Part shown: piece by piece, positions 26,539 to 35,873 of the stretch
Layout: each line of letters begins with the position of its first letter
Position numbering within the stretch: the stretch's first letter is position 1
Assembly: GCF_900116285.1 (NCBI RefSeq)
Contig: NZ_FPAJ01000005.1
Location: 124,001-188,000 of the forward strand
Length of the DNA stretch: 64,000 nucleotides
Origin: Sulfitobacter marinus
Lineage (GTDB): Bacteria > Pseudomonadota > Alphaproteobacteria > Rhodobacterales > Rhodobacteraceae
Direction: 5' to 3'
The notes under the pieces: generated by a model
Seen by the model: only the letters and a program-made list of their open reading frames with translations
Told to the model about the DNA's origin: nothing
Database searches by the model: none
Made by a program: the position numbers and the translations under genes

Positions 26539-27567
26539 TCATTTTGCGGCCAAGCGGGCCACTGCCCAACGTGCGGCCTCCGCCACCGTTGCATCGGGGT
26601 CCTGCACGAGGCTTTGCGCGGTATCAGAAAGCGTCGGCTTGCCCGAATTCCCAATGGCATAAAGGACATTGCGAATAAACCGGTTCCGCCCGATCCTTTT
26701 GATCGGCGATCCTGAAAACCGCGCGCGAAATGCTGTGTCATCCAGCGCGGCAAGCTCTGCCAGATCAGGCGCCCCCACCCCGCCGTGATAGCGCATATCG
26801 CTGGCGGCGACGGCGAACTTGTTCCAGGGGCAAGCGGCCAGGCAATCATCGCAACCGTAAATCCGGCTGCCCATCTTACTGCGCAGCTCCAGATCAACGG
26901 GGCCTTTGTGTTCAATCGTCAGATAGGAAATGCAGCGCCGCGCATCCAGCCGGTAGGGCGCGGGAAATGCATCTGTCGGACAGGCATCCAAGCAAGACCT
27001 ACAAGACCCACAATGATCAACCTCAGCACCGTCCACAGGCAGCTCAAGCGTGGTGAAAATGGCACCTAGAAAAGCCCAGTTTCCCCAATCACGGCTCAGC
27101 AAATTGGTGTGTTTGCCCTGCCATCCCAGCCCGGCCGCTTGGCCCAACGCCTTCTCCGGCACGGGCGCGGTATCGACAAAAACCTTCACTTCGCAGGTTT
27201 CCTGTTCGATCAACCACCGCGCCAACCGCTTGAGCCGCTTTTTAACGATATCATGATAATCGCGGCCATGGGCATATACCGATATTGCGGCCTTATCCGA
27301 ATGCGCGAGTACAGCCCTCGGATCATGCTCAGGCGCATAGCTTTCAGCCAACATAATGACCGACCGCGCTTCGGGCCACAAATCCGCCGGATTGCCGCGC
27401 CATGCCATCCGGTCTGCCATCCATGACATCTGCCCATGATACCCGGCCTCAACAAAGGCGGCGAGCCGCGCGGGAACCTCCGGTACATCCCAGGGGCGGC
27501 AGATCTTGCAGGCCACAAACCCCTCGGCCAAAGCCTGAGACACCAAACGATCCTTTAAATCGTCCAT
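26539..27567 (-). CDS. queG: epoxyqueuosine reductase
   Basis: A 342-residue cobalamin and iron-sulfur enzyme that makes queuosine from epoxyqueuosine in tRNA. Two ferredoxin-like clusters are visible: [16 protein letters not shown] and [14 protein letters not shown]. The N-domain carries [20 protein letters not shown] and [20 protein letters not shown] then [19 protein letters not shown], diagnostic of QueG. It lies 66 nt upstream of the hydantoinase gene. The start codon sits at the edge of an interspersed repeat (27571-27625). Confidence 0.96.
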   Translation of the reverse strand: MDDLKDRLVSQALAEGFVACKICRPWDVPEVPARLAAFVEAGYHGQMSWMADRMAWRGNPADLWPEARSVIMLAESYAPEHDPRAVLAHSDKAAISVYAHGRDYHDIVKKRLKRLARWLIEQETCEVKVFVDTAPVPEKALGQAAGLGWQGKHTNLLSRDWGNWAFLGAIFTTLELPVDGAEVDHCGSCRSCLDACPTDAFPAPYRLDARRCISYLTIEHKGPVDLELRSKMGSRIYGCDDCLAACPWNKFAVAASDMRYHGGVGAPDLAELAALDDTAFRARFSGSPIKRIGRNRFIRNVLYAIGNSGKPTLSDTAQSLVQDPDATVAEAARWAVARLAAK

Positions 27568-27570
27568 GTC

Positions 27571-27625
27571 TTCTCTGGCTCCGAAATATCCTCGGGGGTT
27601 TGGGGGCAGACAGCCCCCAACGCTT
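27571..27625. repeat. interspersed repeat, copy 3 with GC hairpin
   Basis: TTCTCTGGCTCCGAAATATC is followed by a G-run and a hairpin with arms TTTGGGGGC / GCCCCCAA around AGACA. It fills the spacer between the glutathione transferase stop and the queG start on the minus strand. Read on that strand it is hairpin, then CCCCCGAGGATATTTCGGAG, matching copies at 1499 and 16329. Confidence 0.7.
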
Positions 27626-27630
27626 TCCGC

Positions 27631-28296
27631 TTAAAAATCAAGGTCATTGTAATGCTTTGGCGGCGGAAATCCCGGCACCTGATCGGCCAATAGCGATCTA
27701 AAGGCCGGGCGCGATTTGATCTTGGCGTACCAGTCCTTGACCACGTCAGATCGGTTCCAATCCACGTCCGAGATGTAATCAAGCGACGACAGATGCGCGG
27801 CCGCCGCGAAATCGGCCAGCGTCATGACATCGCCAGCCAGCCAACGGCGATGGTCCAGCAACCACGCCATGTAATCAATGTGGTATTTGATCGCTTTGGC
27901 ACCGTCCTTGACGTTGCGGCTGTCAGGGAAACCTTGCCCCATGACCTTTTTATTCACCCGCTCGTAGAGCAGCTTTGATGTGACTTCGGCGTGAAATTTA
28001 TCATCAAACCAACTGACCAGGCGTCGCACTTCAAGGCGCTGTGCCGGATCGCTGGGCATCAACGGCGGCTCGGGGCGCGTTTCCTCGATATATTCGCAGA
28101 TCGCCGCGCTTTCCGACATCATAACCCCGTCGAGTTGCAAAACGGGCACCTTTCCAGCGGGATTTCTACGCATGAAATCAGGGTCTTGCTCCCAATATCT
28201 TTCTTCTACCCGTTCTACCTCGATCTTCTTTTCGGCAAGGCTAAGCCGGACCTTTCGGCAGAAAGGAGAAAGAGGAACATGAAACAGGCGGGCCAT
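27631..28296 (-). CDS. glutathione S-transferase family protein
   Basis: A 221-residue GST-fold protein. The thioredoxin-like N-domain includes PLSPFCRKVRLSLAEKKIEV with a Cys at the usual active-site helix, then the cis-Pro segment AGKVPVLQLDGVMMSESAAI that binds glutathione. The helical C-domain has WLAGDVMTLADFAAAAHLSS, the N-capping box motif. The physiological substrate is not evident. It lies upstream of queG and downstream of mtgA on the same strand. Confidence 0.88.
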   Translation of the reverse strand: MARLFHVPLSPFCRKVRLSLAEKKIEVERVEERYWEQDPDFMRRNPAGKVPVLQLDGVMMSESAAICEYIEETRPEPPLMPSDPAQRLEVRRLVSWFDDKFHAEVTSKLLYERVNKKVMGQGFPDSRNVKDGAKAIKYHIDYMAWLLDHRRWLAGDVMTLADFAAAAHLSSLDYISDVDWNRSDVVKDWYAKIKSRPAFRSLLADQVPGFPPPKHYNDLDF

Positions 28297-28354
28297 ATGA
28301 GGATCCAGAACTAGGGTTAGGTTTTTCCACTCATGCCTGTGTTAACTGGCATTT

Positions 28355-29080
28355 TCAACTCTCGAAACAAGCAGCACGCCCATCCTTGCTGATTGTCGCC
28401 GCCCCGTCGCGGATACGCGCGGTGCGCTTTTTGGTATAGCTGCCGGGATTTGAAGCAGAGCGGGTTTTCGGGGAGGGTAATATCGCGGCAAGCCGCGCGG
28501 CTTGCGTCGCTGAAAGGTTGGAAGGGGTCACACCAAAGTAATACTGTGCCGCAGCATCCACGCCAAACACGCCTTCGGCAAATTCGGCCACGTTCAGATA
28601 AACCTCGACAATACGGCGCTTGGACCAGATCGCCTCAACAAGCGGGGTGATCGCCGCCTCCAATGCTTTTCGCACCCATGTCCGGCCATGCCAAAGATAG
28701 ACATTCTTGACTGTCTGCTGGCTAAGGGTAGATGCGCCACGGTTTGACCCTTCGGAAATTGCCTTTTTGATCGCTGGCAGGTCAAAACCCCAATGGTTGC
28801 AGAAATTCGCGTCCTCCGCCGCAACGACAGACCGGGCCATAACCGGCGCGATACTCTCAAGCGGGACCCATTGATGGTCGACGCCGCCCAACCTGCGTGC
28901 TTCGCTAAACATATAGGGTGTCGTGGGCGGATTTATGACTGCGAACAGCAGGATAAATGCCAGTAAAATTCCGACAATAACCAGCGCCACCTTCAGCGCC
29001 GCACGCACCACGCGCTGCTTAAAGCTTCGGCGCTGTCTCACAGCAGCCTTGTTCTTTTTCGATGATGCGCGTTTTGCCAT
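28355..29080 (-). CDS. mtgA: monofunctional biosynthetic peptidoglycan transglycosylase
   Basis: A 241-residue GT51 enzyme that polymerises lipid II glycan strands at the outer face of the inner membrane. A basic N-terminus and one transmembrane helix (about residues 25-48) are followed by the GT51 core: SVVAAEDANFCNHWGFD with the catalytic Glu, GASTLSQQTVKNVYLW, and then KRRIVEVYLNVAEFAEGVFG with the second Glu. ATG at 29080 was taken; an in-frame GTG lies two codons upstream. No penicillin-binding domain follows, as expected for MtgA. Confidence 0.94.
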   Translation of the reverse strand: MAKRASSKKNKAAVRQRRSFKQRVVRAALKVALVIVGILLAFILLFAVINPPTTPYMFSEARRLGGVDHQWVPLESIAPVMARSVVAAEDANFCNHWGFDLPAIKKAISEGSNRGASTLSQQTVKNVYLWHGRTWVRKALEAAITPLVEAIWSKRRIVEVYLNVAEFAEGVFGVDAAAQYYFGVTPSNLSATQAARLAAILPSPKTRSASNPGSYTKKRTARIRDGAATISKDGRAACFES

Positions 29081-29165
29081 GGGCACCAGCTATACTGCCC
29101 AGCGCGGAGGTTGTGAACGGGTGTTACACCGTGAACGCGCCTTTTGCCGGGTGCGCGGCATCATG

Positions 29166-29196
29166 GGCCGGGCATGATTGCGCATCATGCCCGGCC
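29166..29196 (-). terminator. strong hairpin downstream of gltB
   Basis: A perfect 13-bp stem GGCCGGGCATGAT / ATCATGCCCGGCC with a 5-nt loop lies 13 nt beyond the gltB stop on the minus strand. There is no T run, so it may stabilise the mRNA end or act as a pause site rather than a classic terminator. Confidence 0.6.
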
Positions 29197-29208
29197 AGTA
29201 CCAAGGGC

Positions 29209-32200
29209 TTACTCCGCTGGGATCGCCTTGTTATCGTGGCTTAGCGGTGCCGGAATATGAACCAGCATCTCTTTTGGGCAGATCTGAATGAAGTGATCCT
29301 TTTCAATCGGCCAGTGCTGCAAGATATCAGCGGCTTTACGGCTGTTGGTTTCCTCCAAATGCCGCTCGATCAGGCCCTTTAGCTCGGCCTCCCAATGATC
29401 CACAGTGACCGGGCAGGTCACCAGCGTTTCGGTGTTCAACATCGAATCCGCCCGCCCCTCTGGATCATACAGATAGGCCATACCACCTGTCATACCCGCG
29501 CCAAAGTTGGCACCGATGCTGCCAAGGATCACGGCAACACCACCGGTCATATATTCACACCCGTTGCTGCCGCAGCCTTCGATCACGACATGCGCGCCCG
29601 AGTTGCGAACGGCAAAACGTTCACCGGCGCGACCCGCTGCGAACAAGAACCCTTTGGTCGCACCGTATAGAACGGTGTTCCCAATAATGGTGTTCTCAGC
29701 CGCTGTGATCGTGCTGGCCATCGACGGGCGCACAACGATTGTACCCCCCGACAGCCCCTTGCCGACATAGTCATTGGCATCGCCGGACACTTCCAGTTTC
29801 AGACCCGGTGCAGCAAATGCGCCAAGGCTTTGACCGGCAGAGCCTGTCAGCTTCACCGTCAGGTGATCAGGTTGCAGCTGGTTGTTCATGCCAAAGCGGC
29901 GAATGATATGGCTGGATGTCCGCGTGCCAACGGTACGGTGCGTGTTTTGCACCGCATAGCTTAGCTGCATCTTTTCCCCTTCTTCAAGGAACCGCGCGGC
30001 GTCGCGCACGATCTCTGCATCCAGCGTATCCAGCACAGCATTGCGTGGCTTGTTGCGGTCATAAACGATCTCGGACGCGCCATCGACGGTGATCAACAGC
30101 GGGTTAAGGTCCAGATCATCCAAGTGTGCAGAGCCACGGCTGACCTGCGCCAGCAGATCGGCACGACCAATCACGTCATCAAGGCTGCGCGCGCCGATGG
30201 ACGCCAGCAATTCGCGCACTTCGGTGGCGTAGAAGGTGATGAGGTTTACGACCTTATCCGCATTGCCGGTGAACTTGCCGCGCAGCGCCTCGTCTTGGGT
30301 ACAGACGCCCACGGGGCAGGTGTTCGATTGGCACTGACGTACCATGATACAGCCCATGGCGATCAGCGCAGCAGTGCCGATGCCGTATTCTTCGGCCCCC
30401 ATCATCGCCGCCATGACAATGTCGCGACCCGTGCGCAAACCGCCATCGGTGCGCAGGGTGACACGGTCGCGCAGGTGGTTCATCGACAAAACCTGATGCG
30501 CTTCGGTCAGGCCCATTTCCCACGGCAAACCCGCATATTTGATCGAGGTCGCAGGCGATGCGCCAGTCCCGCCATTATGGCCAGAAATCAGGATGATGTC
30601 CGCCTTGGCCTTGGCCACACCTGCGGCAATCGTGCCAACACCGGAGGATGCCACCAGTTTCACGGTGACCTTACAACGCGGGTTGATCTGCTTGAGGTCA
30701 TAGATCAGCTGCGCAAGGTCTTCGATCGAATAGATATCGTGGTGCGGCGGCGGGGAAATCAGCGTCACACCCTTGGTCGAATGGCGCAGACGGGCGATCA
30801 GGTCGGTGACCTTCATCCCCGGCAGCTGGCCACCTTCGCCGGGCTTGGCGCCTTGGGCGACCTTGATCTCAAGCTCTTCGCACTGGTTTAGGTATTCTGC
30901 TGTCACGCCGAAACGGCCTGATGCCACCTGTTTGATCTTGGCCGACGGATTATCGCCGTTGGATTCAGGTACAAAATGCGCAGGATCTTCGCCGCCCTCG
31001 CCGGAATCCGACTTGGCCCCGATACGGTTCATCGCGACGTTCAATGTCTTGTGCGCCTCTGGCGACAGGGCACCCAGCGACATGCCCGGGGTCACGAAAC
31101 GCTTGCGGATCGCGGTGATGCTTTCGACCTCTTCAATCGGGATCGCCGCACCGAGCGGCTTGATATCCAGCAAGTCACGCAGATGGATCGGTGGGTTGCT
31201 TTGCATCTTGGCGCTGTACTGTTTCCACATCTGATAAGACGCTTTGTTGCACGCCATTTGCAACATGTGCATTGACGACGCTTCCCATGCGTGGGTCTCG
31301 CCCGATGTACGTGCCTTGTAGAAGCCACCGATGGGCAGCACGGCGCCGTCACCTTGCCAGCCACGGGCATGAACGGCTTCAGCTTTGCGCTGAATACCTG
31401 TGGTACCGATGCCGCTGATACGGCTGGTCATACCGGGGAAATATTCGGCACACATTGCACGGCTTAGGCCAACAGCCTCAAAGTTCAGACCGCCGCGATA
31501 GGACGACACGACGGAAATGCCCATCTTGGCCATGATCTTGAGCAGCCCTTGGTCAATCGCCTCGCGGTAGCGGGCCATTGCTGTGGTCAGGTTCACGTCC
31601 AGCAGGCCACGCTCGATACGGTCAGCCAGCGAATCTTCGGCAAGATAGGCGTTCACCACGGTCGCACCACAGCCGATCAGAACAGCAAAGTAATGCGGAT
31701 CAACGCATTCCGCCGATCGCACGTTCAGCGATGTAAATGTACGCAAACCCTTGCGGGTCAACTGGCTGTGTACGGCTGAGGTCGCCAGAATCATCGGCAT
31801 GGCCACGCGGCCCTCGCCGCTGAACTGATCGGTCAGCACGATGTGCCCTGCACCGGAACGCACGGCGTCTTCTGCCTCGTCGCGAATACGGGCCAAACCT
31901 GCGCTTAGGTTGCTGCCTCCGGGTTCAAAGGTACAGTCGATGGTGACGGAATCCGCGTTGAATTCCCCCATCAGCTGATCGAATTGCGCGTTAGCAAGGA
32001 ACGGGCTGTCCAGCACCAGAATTTCAGTCTGGGCGCTGGATTCATCCAACACGTTTTTCAGGTTACCAAAGCGTGTTTTCAGGCTCATCACCCGGAATTC
32101 ACGCAAGCTGTCGATCGGCGGGTTGGTGACCTGGCTAAAGTTCTGACGGAAGAAATGGCTCAGCGGGCGGTACTGGTTTGACAAAACCGCAGACGGGGTA

Positions 32201-33741
32201 TCGTCGCCCATGGAGGCCAACGGCTCTTTGCCATCTTCGGCCATCGGGGCAAGGATCTGCTCAAGGTCTTCGATGGTATAGCCTGCGGCCACCTGACGAC
32301 GGCGCAGTTCATTGCCTTCGAACAATGGCTTTTCGTCAATGTCAGCCAGCGCTTCGTCAAGTTCGTTGATCTTGCCGACCCATTCGCCAAACGGACGGGA
32401 CGCCGCCAGTTTGTCTTTGATCTCGGTATCGCCGAACATCTTGCCTTCTTCGATGTCCACAGCCAGCAATTGACCGGGGCCAAGCGCGCCTTTGTGCACG
32501 ACATTCGCCTCATCCTGCGGGACCATCCCGGCCTCGGACCCGGCAATCAGCATGCCATCGGCGGTAACAACATAGCGCATCGGGCGCAGGCCGTTGCGGT
32601 CAAGACCGGCACAGACCCAACGGCCATCGGTCATGGCAAGGGCAGCAGGGCCGTCCCATGGTTCCATCACCGAGTTGCAATAAGAATACATGTCGCGCCA
32701 TGCTTCGGGCAGTTCAACCGCTTGCTTGGACCATGATTCAGGCACCAACATGGTTTTTGCCATCGGCGCGTTGCGCCCTGCACGGACCAGAACCTCGAAC
32801 ACCGCGTCCAAAGCAGCCGAGTCAGACGACCCCGCAGCGACGATTGGTTTGATGTCTTCGGCCATGTCGCCGAATGTGCCAGACGCCATGCGGATTTCGT
32901 GCGACTTCATCCAGTTCAGGTTACCCTTAAGGGTGTTGATCTCGCCGTTATGGGCCAACATGCGGAAGGGCTGTGCCAGCCACCATTGTGGGAAAGTGTT
33001 GGTGGAATAACGCTGGTGATAGATCGCAAAGGCGGATTCAAAGCGGTCATCCATCAGATCGGGGTAGAAGGTGGCCACATCCTGGGCCAGCATCATGCCT
33101 TTGTAGATGATCGACCGGCAGGACATCGACGCGATATACAGCGTTGGCACCTGCGCGGCGAGCGCGGCCTTTTCGATCCGGCGGCGGATCACATACAGCT
33201 CACGCTCGAATGTTTCTTCGTCCACGCCCTTGGCGTTCGAGATCAGAATTTGTTCAATCTCGGGACGGGTCGCGTTGGCCTTTTCACCCAGCACCGAGAT
33301 GTCGACCGGCACGTGGCGCCAGCCGTAAATGTAGTACCCCATACGCAAGACTTCGGTCTCGACGATGGTCCGGCAGGTTTCCTGCGCGGCAAAGTTGGTG
33401 CGCGGCAGGAATACCTGACCAACGGCAATCAGTTCACCTTCGCGAGGGCTGTGACCCGTGCGACGCACCTGATCATAGAAAAAGTTAACTGGGATTTGCA
33501 CGTGGATACCCGCGCCATCGCCGGTTTTACCGTCGGCATCGACAGCACCACGGTGCCAGATCGCCTTGAGCGCCTTGATCCCCGACAAAACCACATCGCG
33601 GCTGCACGAACCGTCAATGTTTACAACCAGGCCAACACCACAGGAAGAATGCTCTTCTTCCTCGGAATACAGACCGTTCTCGGCCATATATGCGCGTTTC
33701 GCTTCTTCGCGGGCCACCCAGGCGTCATCATACTTGGTCAT
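29209..33741 (-). CDS. gltB: glutamate synthase (NADPH) large subunit
   Basis: A 1510-residue GOGAT alpha subunit that transfers the amide of glutamine to 2-oxoglutarate. The class II amidotransferase Cys is residue 34 (EEEEHSSCGVGLV), so a 33-residue propeptide should be removed. Further marks are FAIYHQRYSTNTFPQWWLAQ in the glutaminase domain, the FMN domain with GGEDPAHFVPES and ISGHNGGTGASPATSIKYAG, the 3Fe-4S cysteines in CIMVRQCQSNTCPVGVCTQD, and the C-terminal beta-helix domain. Its start overlaps the stop of the GFA gene as ATGA. Functions with GltD encoded upstream. Confidence 0.97.
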   Translation of the reverse strand: MTKYDDAWVAREEAKRAYMAENGLYSEEEEHSSCGVGLVVNIDGSCSRDVVLSGIKALKAIWHRGAVDADGKTGDGAGIHVQIPVNFFYDQVRRTGHSPREGELIAVGQVFLPRTNFAAQETCRTIVETEVLRMGYYIYGWRHVPVDISVLGEKANATRPEIEQILISNAKGVDEETFERELYVIRRRIEKAALAAQVPTLYIASMSCRSIIYKGMMLAQDVATFYPDLMDDRFESAFAIYHQRYSTNTFPQWWLAQPFRMLAHNGEINTLKGNLNWMKSHEIRMASGTFGDMAEDIKPIVAAGSSDSAALDAVFEVLVRAGRNAPMAKTMLVPESWSKQAVELPEAWRDMYSYCNSVMEPWDGPAALAMTDGRWVCAGLDRNGLRPMRYVVTADGMLIAGSEAGMVPQDEANVVHKGALGPGQLLAVDIEEGKMFGDTEIKDKLAASRPFGEWVGKINELDEALADIDEKPLFEGNELRRRQVAAGYTIEDLEQILAPMAEDGKEPLASMGDDTPSAVLSNQYRPLSHFFRQNFSQVTNPPIDSLREFRVMSLKTRFGNLKNVLDESSAQTEILVLDSPFLANAQFDQLMGEFNADSVTIDCTFEPGGSNLSAGLARIRDEAEDAVRSGAGHIVLTDQFSGEGRVAMPMILATSAVHSQLTRKGLRTFTSLNVRSAECVDPHYFAVLIGCGATVVNAYLAEDSLADRIERGLLDVNLTTAMARYREAIDQGLLKIMAKMGISVVSSYRGGLNFEAVGLSRAMCAEYFPGMTSRISGIGTTGIQRKAEAVHARGWQGDGAVLPIGGFYKARTSGETHAWEASSMHMLQMACNKASYQMWKQYSAKMQSNPPIHLRDLLDIKPLGAAIPIEEVESITAIRKRFVTPGMSLGALSPEAHKTLNVAMNRIGAKSDSGEGGEDPAHFVPESNGDNPSAKIKQVASGRFGVTAEYLNQCEELEIKVAQGAKPGEGGQLPGMKVTDLIARLRHSTKGVTLISPPPHHDIYSIEDLAQLIYDLKQINPRCKVTVKLVASSGVGTIAAGVAKAKADIILISGHNGGTGASPATSIKYAGLPWEMGLTEAHQVLSMNHLRDRVTLRTDGGLRTGRDIVMAAMMGAEEYGIGTAALIAMGCIMVRQCQSNTCPVGVCTQDEALRGKFTGNADKVVNLITFYATEVRELLASIGARSLDDVIGRADLLAQVSRGSAHLDDLDLNPLLITVDGASEIVYDRNKPRNAVLDTLDAEIVRDAARFLEEGEKMQLSYAVQNTHRTVGTRTSSHIIRRFGMNNQLQPDHLTVKLTGSAGQSLGAFAAPGLKLEVSGDANDYVGKGLSGGTIVVRPSMASTITAAENTIIGNTVLYGATKGFLFAAGRAGERFAVRNSGAHVVIEGCGSNGCEYMTGGVAVILGSIGANFGAGMTGGMAYLYDPEGRADSMLNTETLVTCPVTVDHWEAELKGLIERHLEETNSRKAADILQHWPIEKDHFIQICPKEMLVHIPAPLSHDNKAIPAE

Positions 33742-34181
33742 TGGGCTTCTCCTTCATCGGGCGCAAACAGCGCGAGAGTTTGTTTTCTAGTCAGTTTCTG
33801 ATGATCACCAGCAAGGGCGTATCCCTGTGGGCAGACATCAGTATAATATTCTATCGCCAAAGTGGCACCGCCTGCGTTTTCAAACAGGCCAGCGGCCAGG
33901 TTGCGCGAATTGTCGTGGATCAACCCGTACCAAAGCGTCGATCCGCAATCCTCGCAAAAGGCGCGTTGTGCCCAATCCGAGGATTTGAAGACTTTGACAG
34001 GGCCATTCATAACAATGCTGTCCTGATCCGCGCGGATGTTCACAAAAACCGAAGACGTATGTTGCTGACACATGGTGCAATGACAGGCCCGCAAAATGGG
34101 GTCAGACGCGGTCGCTGTGACCGTGACTGCACCGCATAAGCAGCGGCCTGACAATTCCAATGGTGTCTTATCTTCGTTCAA
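33738..34181 (-). CDS. GFA family (glutathione-dependent formaldehyde-activating-like) zinc protein
   Basis: A 147-residue protein of the GFA/CENP-V fold. Zinc-binding cysteines appear in GRCLCGAVTV, ACHCTMCQQHT and AFCEDCGSTLWYG, the standard pattern. The start is TTG with AGGA about 10 nt upstream. It is inserted between gltD and gltB and overlaps the gltB start by 4 nt, so it must be translated with glutamate synthase. Most members of this family have no proven activity; a redox or metal-related role in the operon is speculation. Confidence 0.85.
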   Translation of the reverse strand: MNEDKTPLELSGRCLCGAVTVTATASDPILRACHCTMCQQHTSSVFVNIRADQDSIVMNGPVKVFKSSDWAQRAFCEDCGSTLWYGLIHDNSRNLAAGLFENAGGATLAIEYYTDVCPQGYALAGDHQKLTRKQTLALFAPDEGEAQ

Positions 34182-34214
34182 TCTGTGCTTCCTAGTCTGG
34201 TGGCGATTGGTCGC

Positions 34215-35648
34215 TTATTCGGCCGCGACAGCGGTCATCGCGCCCATCTTCTCGAGGATCGCCTGCGCGCAATCGCGCCCGTCCTTGATCGCCCATACAA
34301 CCAGTGACGCACCGCGTACGATGTCACCCACGGCATAGACACCATCAAGTTCGGTTGCACCCGTAATGTAATCGGCCTTGATCGTGCCCCAGCGGTTCAC
34401 GGGCAGTTCCGGCGTGTTCCAAAGCGTTGGCAGATCTTCAGGCTCAAAGCCAAGCGCCATGATGACCAGATCGGCCTCTTCTACGTAGTCAGCCCCCTCG
34501 ATCACCTCGGGTGCCTGACGGCCTGTGGCATCCGGCGCACCAAGACGCATCTTTTGCACCATGACGCCGGTCACTGGATCGCCGACAAAACCTTTGGGCG
34601 CGGAAAGCCATTCGAAGACCACGCCTTCTTCCTCGGCGTTTTGTACTTCGCGCTGGCTGCCCGGCATGTTGGCGCGGTCACGGCGGTACAGACATTTCAC
34701 CGATGTAGCACCCTGACGGATAGATGTGCGCACACAGTCCATCGCCGTATCGCCGCCGCCGATGACAACGACCTTTTTGCCATGGGCATTGAAACGACCG
34801 GATTCAAATTCCTCGACCGTGTCACCAAAGCTTTTGCGGTTGCTGACGGTCAGGAAATCAATCGCGCGCTCAAGCCCGACGCCGCCCACACCGGGGGCCT
34901 GAATTTCACGGGTTTTATAAACGCCGGTCGCGACGATCACCGCGTCATGCTTGGCCCGAATATCGGCAAAGCTGATGTCGACGCCGACATCGCAGTTCAG
35001 TTCAAACTTGACCCCACCTTGGGCAAGCTGGTCGTTGCGGCGCATCACCACGTCTTTTTCCAGTTTAAAGCCGGGGATACCGTAGGTCAGCAACCCGCCC
35101 GCGCGGTCGTAGCGGTCGTAGATGGTGACCTGAACGCCCTGACGGCGCAGCACGTCGGCAGCAGCCAAACCACCGGGGCCCGCGCCGATGATACCAACGG
35201 ATTCGGAACGCTCGGCCCGGGGTGAGATCGGCTGAACCCAGCCTTTTTCCCACGCGGTGTCGGTGATGTATTTTTCGACCGACCCGATTGTCACGGTGCC
35301 ATGGCCGGATTGTTCAATCACGCAATTGCCTTCGCACAAGCGATCCTGCGGGCAGATGCGGCCGCAAATCTCGGGGAAAGTATTGGTGGCTTGCGACACT
35401 TCATACGCTTCCTTCAGGCGGCCTTCGGCGGTCAGGCGCAGCCAGTCGGGGATGTTATTGTGCAACGGACAGTGGGTCTGACAATAGGGAACGCCGCATT
35501 GGCTGCAACGGCTGGACTGCTCTTTCGCTTTCTCATCCGCGTATTCGGCATAGATTTCGTTGAAATCTTCACGGCGCAGATTCGGGAGCCTTTTTTCAGG
35601 CATGTCCCGTGAAACCGTTATAAACTTGAGCATGGGCTGCTTGGCCAT
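34215..35648 (-). CDS. gltD: glutamate synthase (NADPH) small subunit
   Basis: A 477-residue flavoprotein that feeds NADPH electrons to GltB. The N-terminal iron-sulfur region has CSQCGVPYCQTHCPLHNNIP and EICGRICPQDRLCEGNC. FAD binding is at IIGAGPGGLAAADVLRRQGV and NADPH binding at VVIGGGDTAMDCVRTSIRQG; the closing FAD motif is GVYAVGDIVRGASLVVWAIK. CGGAGATTTCAACC precedes the ATG. It is the first gene of gltD-gfa-gltB, the reverse of the more familiar gltB-gltD order. Confidence 0.97.
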   Translation of the reverse strand: MAKQPMLKFITVSRDMPEKRLPNLRREDFNEIYAEYADEKAKEQSSRCSQCGVPYCQTHCPLHNNIPDWLRLTAEGRLKEAYEVSQATNTFPEICGRICPQDRLCEGNCVIEQSGHGTVTIGSVEKYITDTAWEKGWVQPISPRAERSESVGIIGAGPGGLAAADVLRRQGVQVTIYDRYDRAGGLLTYGIPGFKLEKDVVMRRNDQLAQGGVKFELNCDVGVDISFADIRAKHDAVIVATGVYKTREIQAPGVGGVGLERAIDFLTVSNRKSFGDTVEEFESGRFNAHGKKVVVIGGGDTAMDCVRTSIRQGATSVKCLYRRDRANMPGSQREVQNAEEEGVVFEWLSAPKGFVGDPVTGVMVQKMRLGAPDATGRQAPEVIEGADYVEEADLVIMALGFEPEDLPTLWNTPELPVNRWGTIKADYITGATELDGVYAVGDIVRGASLVVWAIKDGRDCAQAILEKMGAMTAVAAE

Positions 35649-35873
35649 GGTTGAAATCTCCGCCAGAAAAACTGTGTTAACCTCCCTTACACAGGTGGTG
35701 AAAGATAATAAAGGCAGTATTGTTGACCTTTATGTAAATAATTTTGGTGGGTCAGGGTGCGCACCGTAAATTTCGCCACAAATTAGGTCCGATTCGGATT
35801 TAAATATAGTGCTTTGCATTCGTTGTGGTGGGTTTATACCTCATGCAAACCATAAAAACCGCAGGCCAAGACA

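Noticed and set aside
29209-33741. Long minus- and plus-strand open frames inside gltB, for example about 300 codons on the plus strand at 32899-33801
   Set aside because: They are antisense shadows of a GC-rich gene; gltB has a complete motif set and no second-strand family match was visible.
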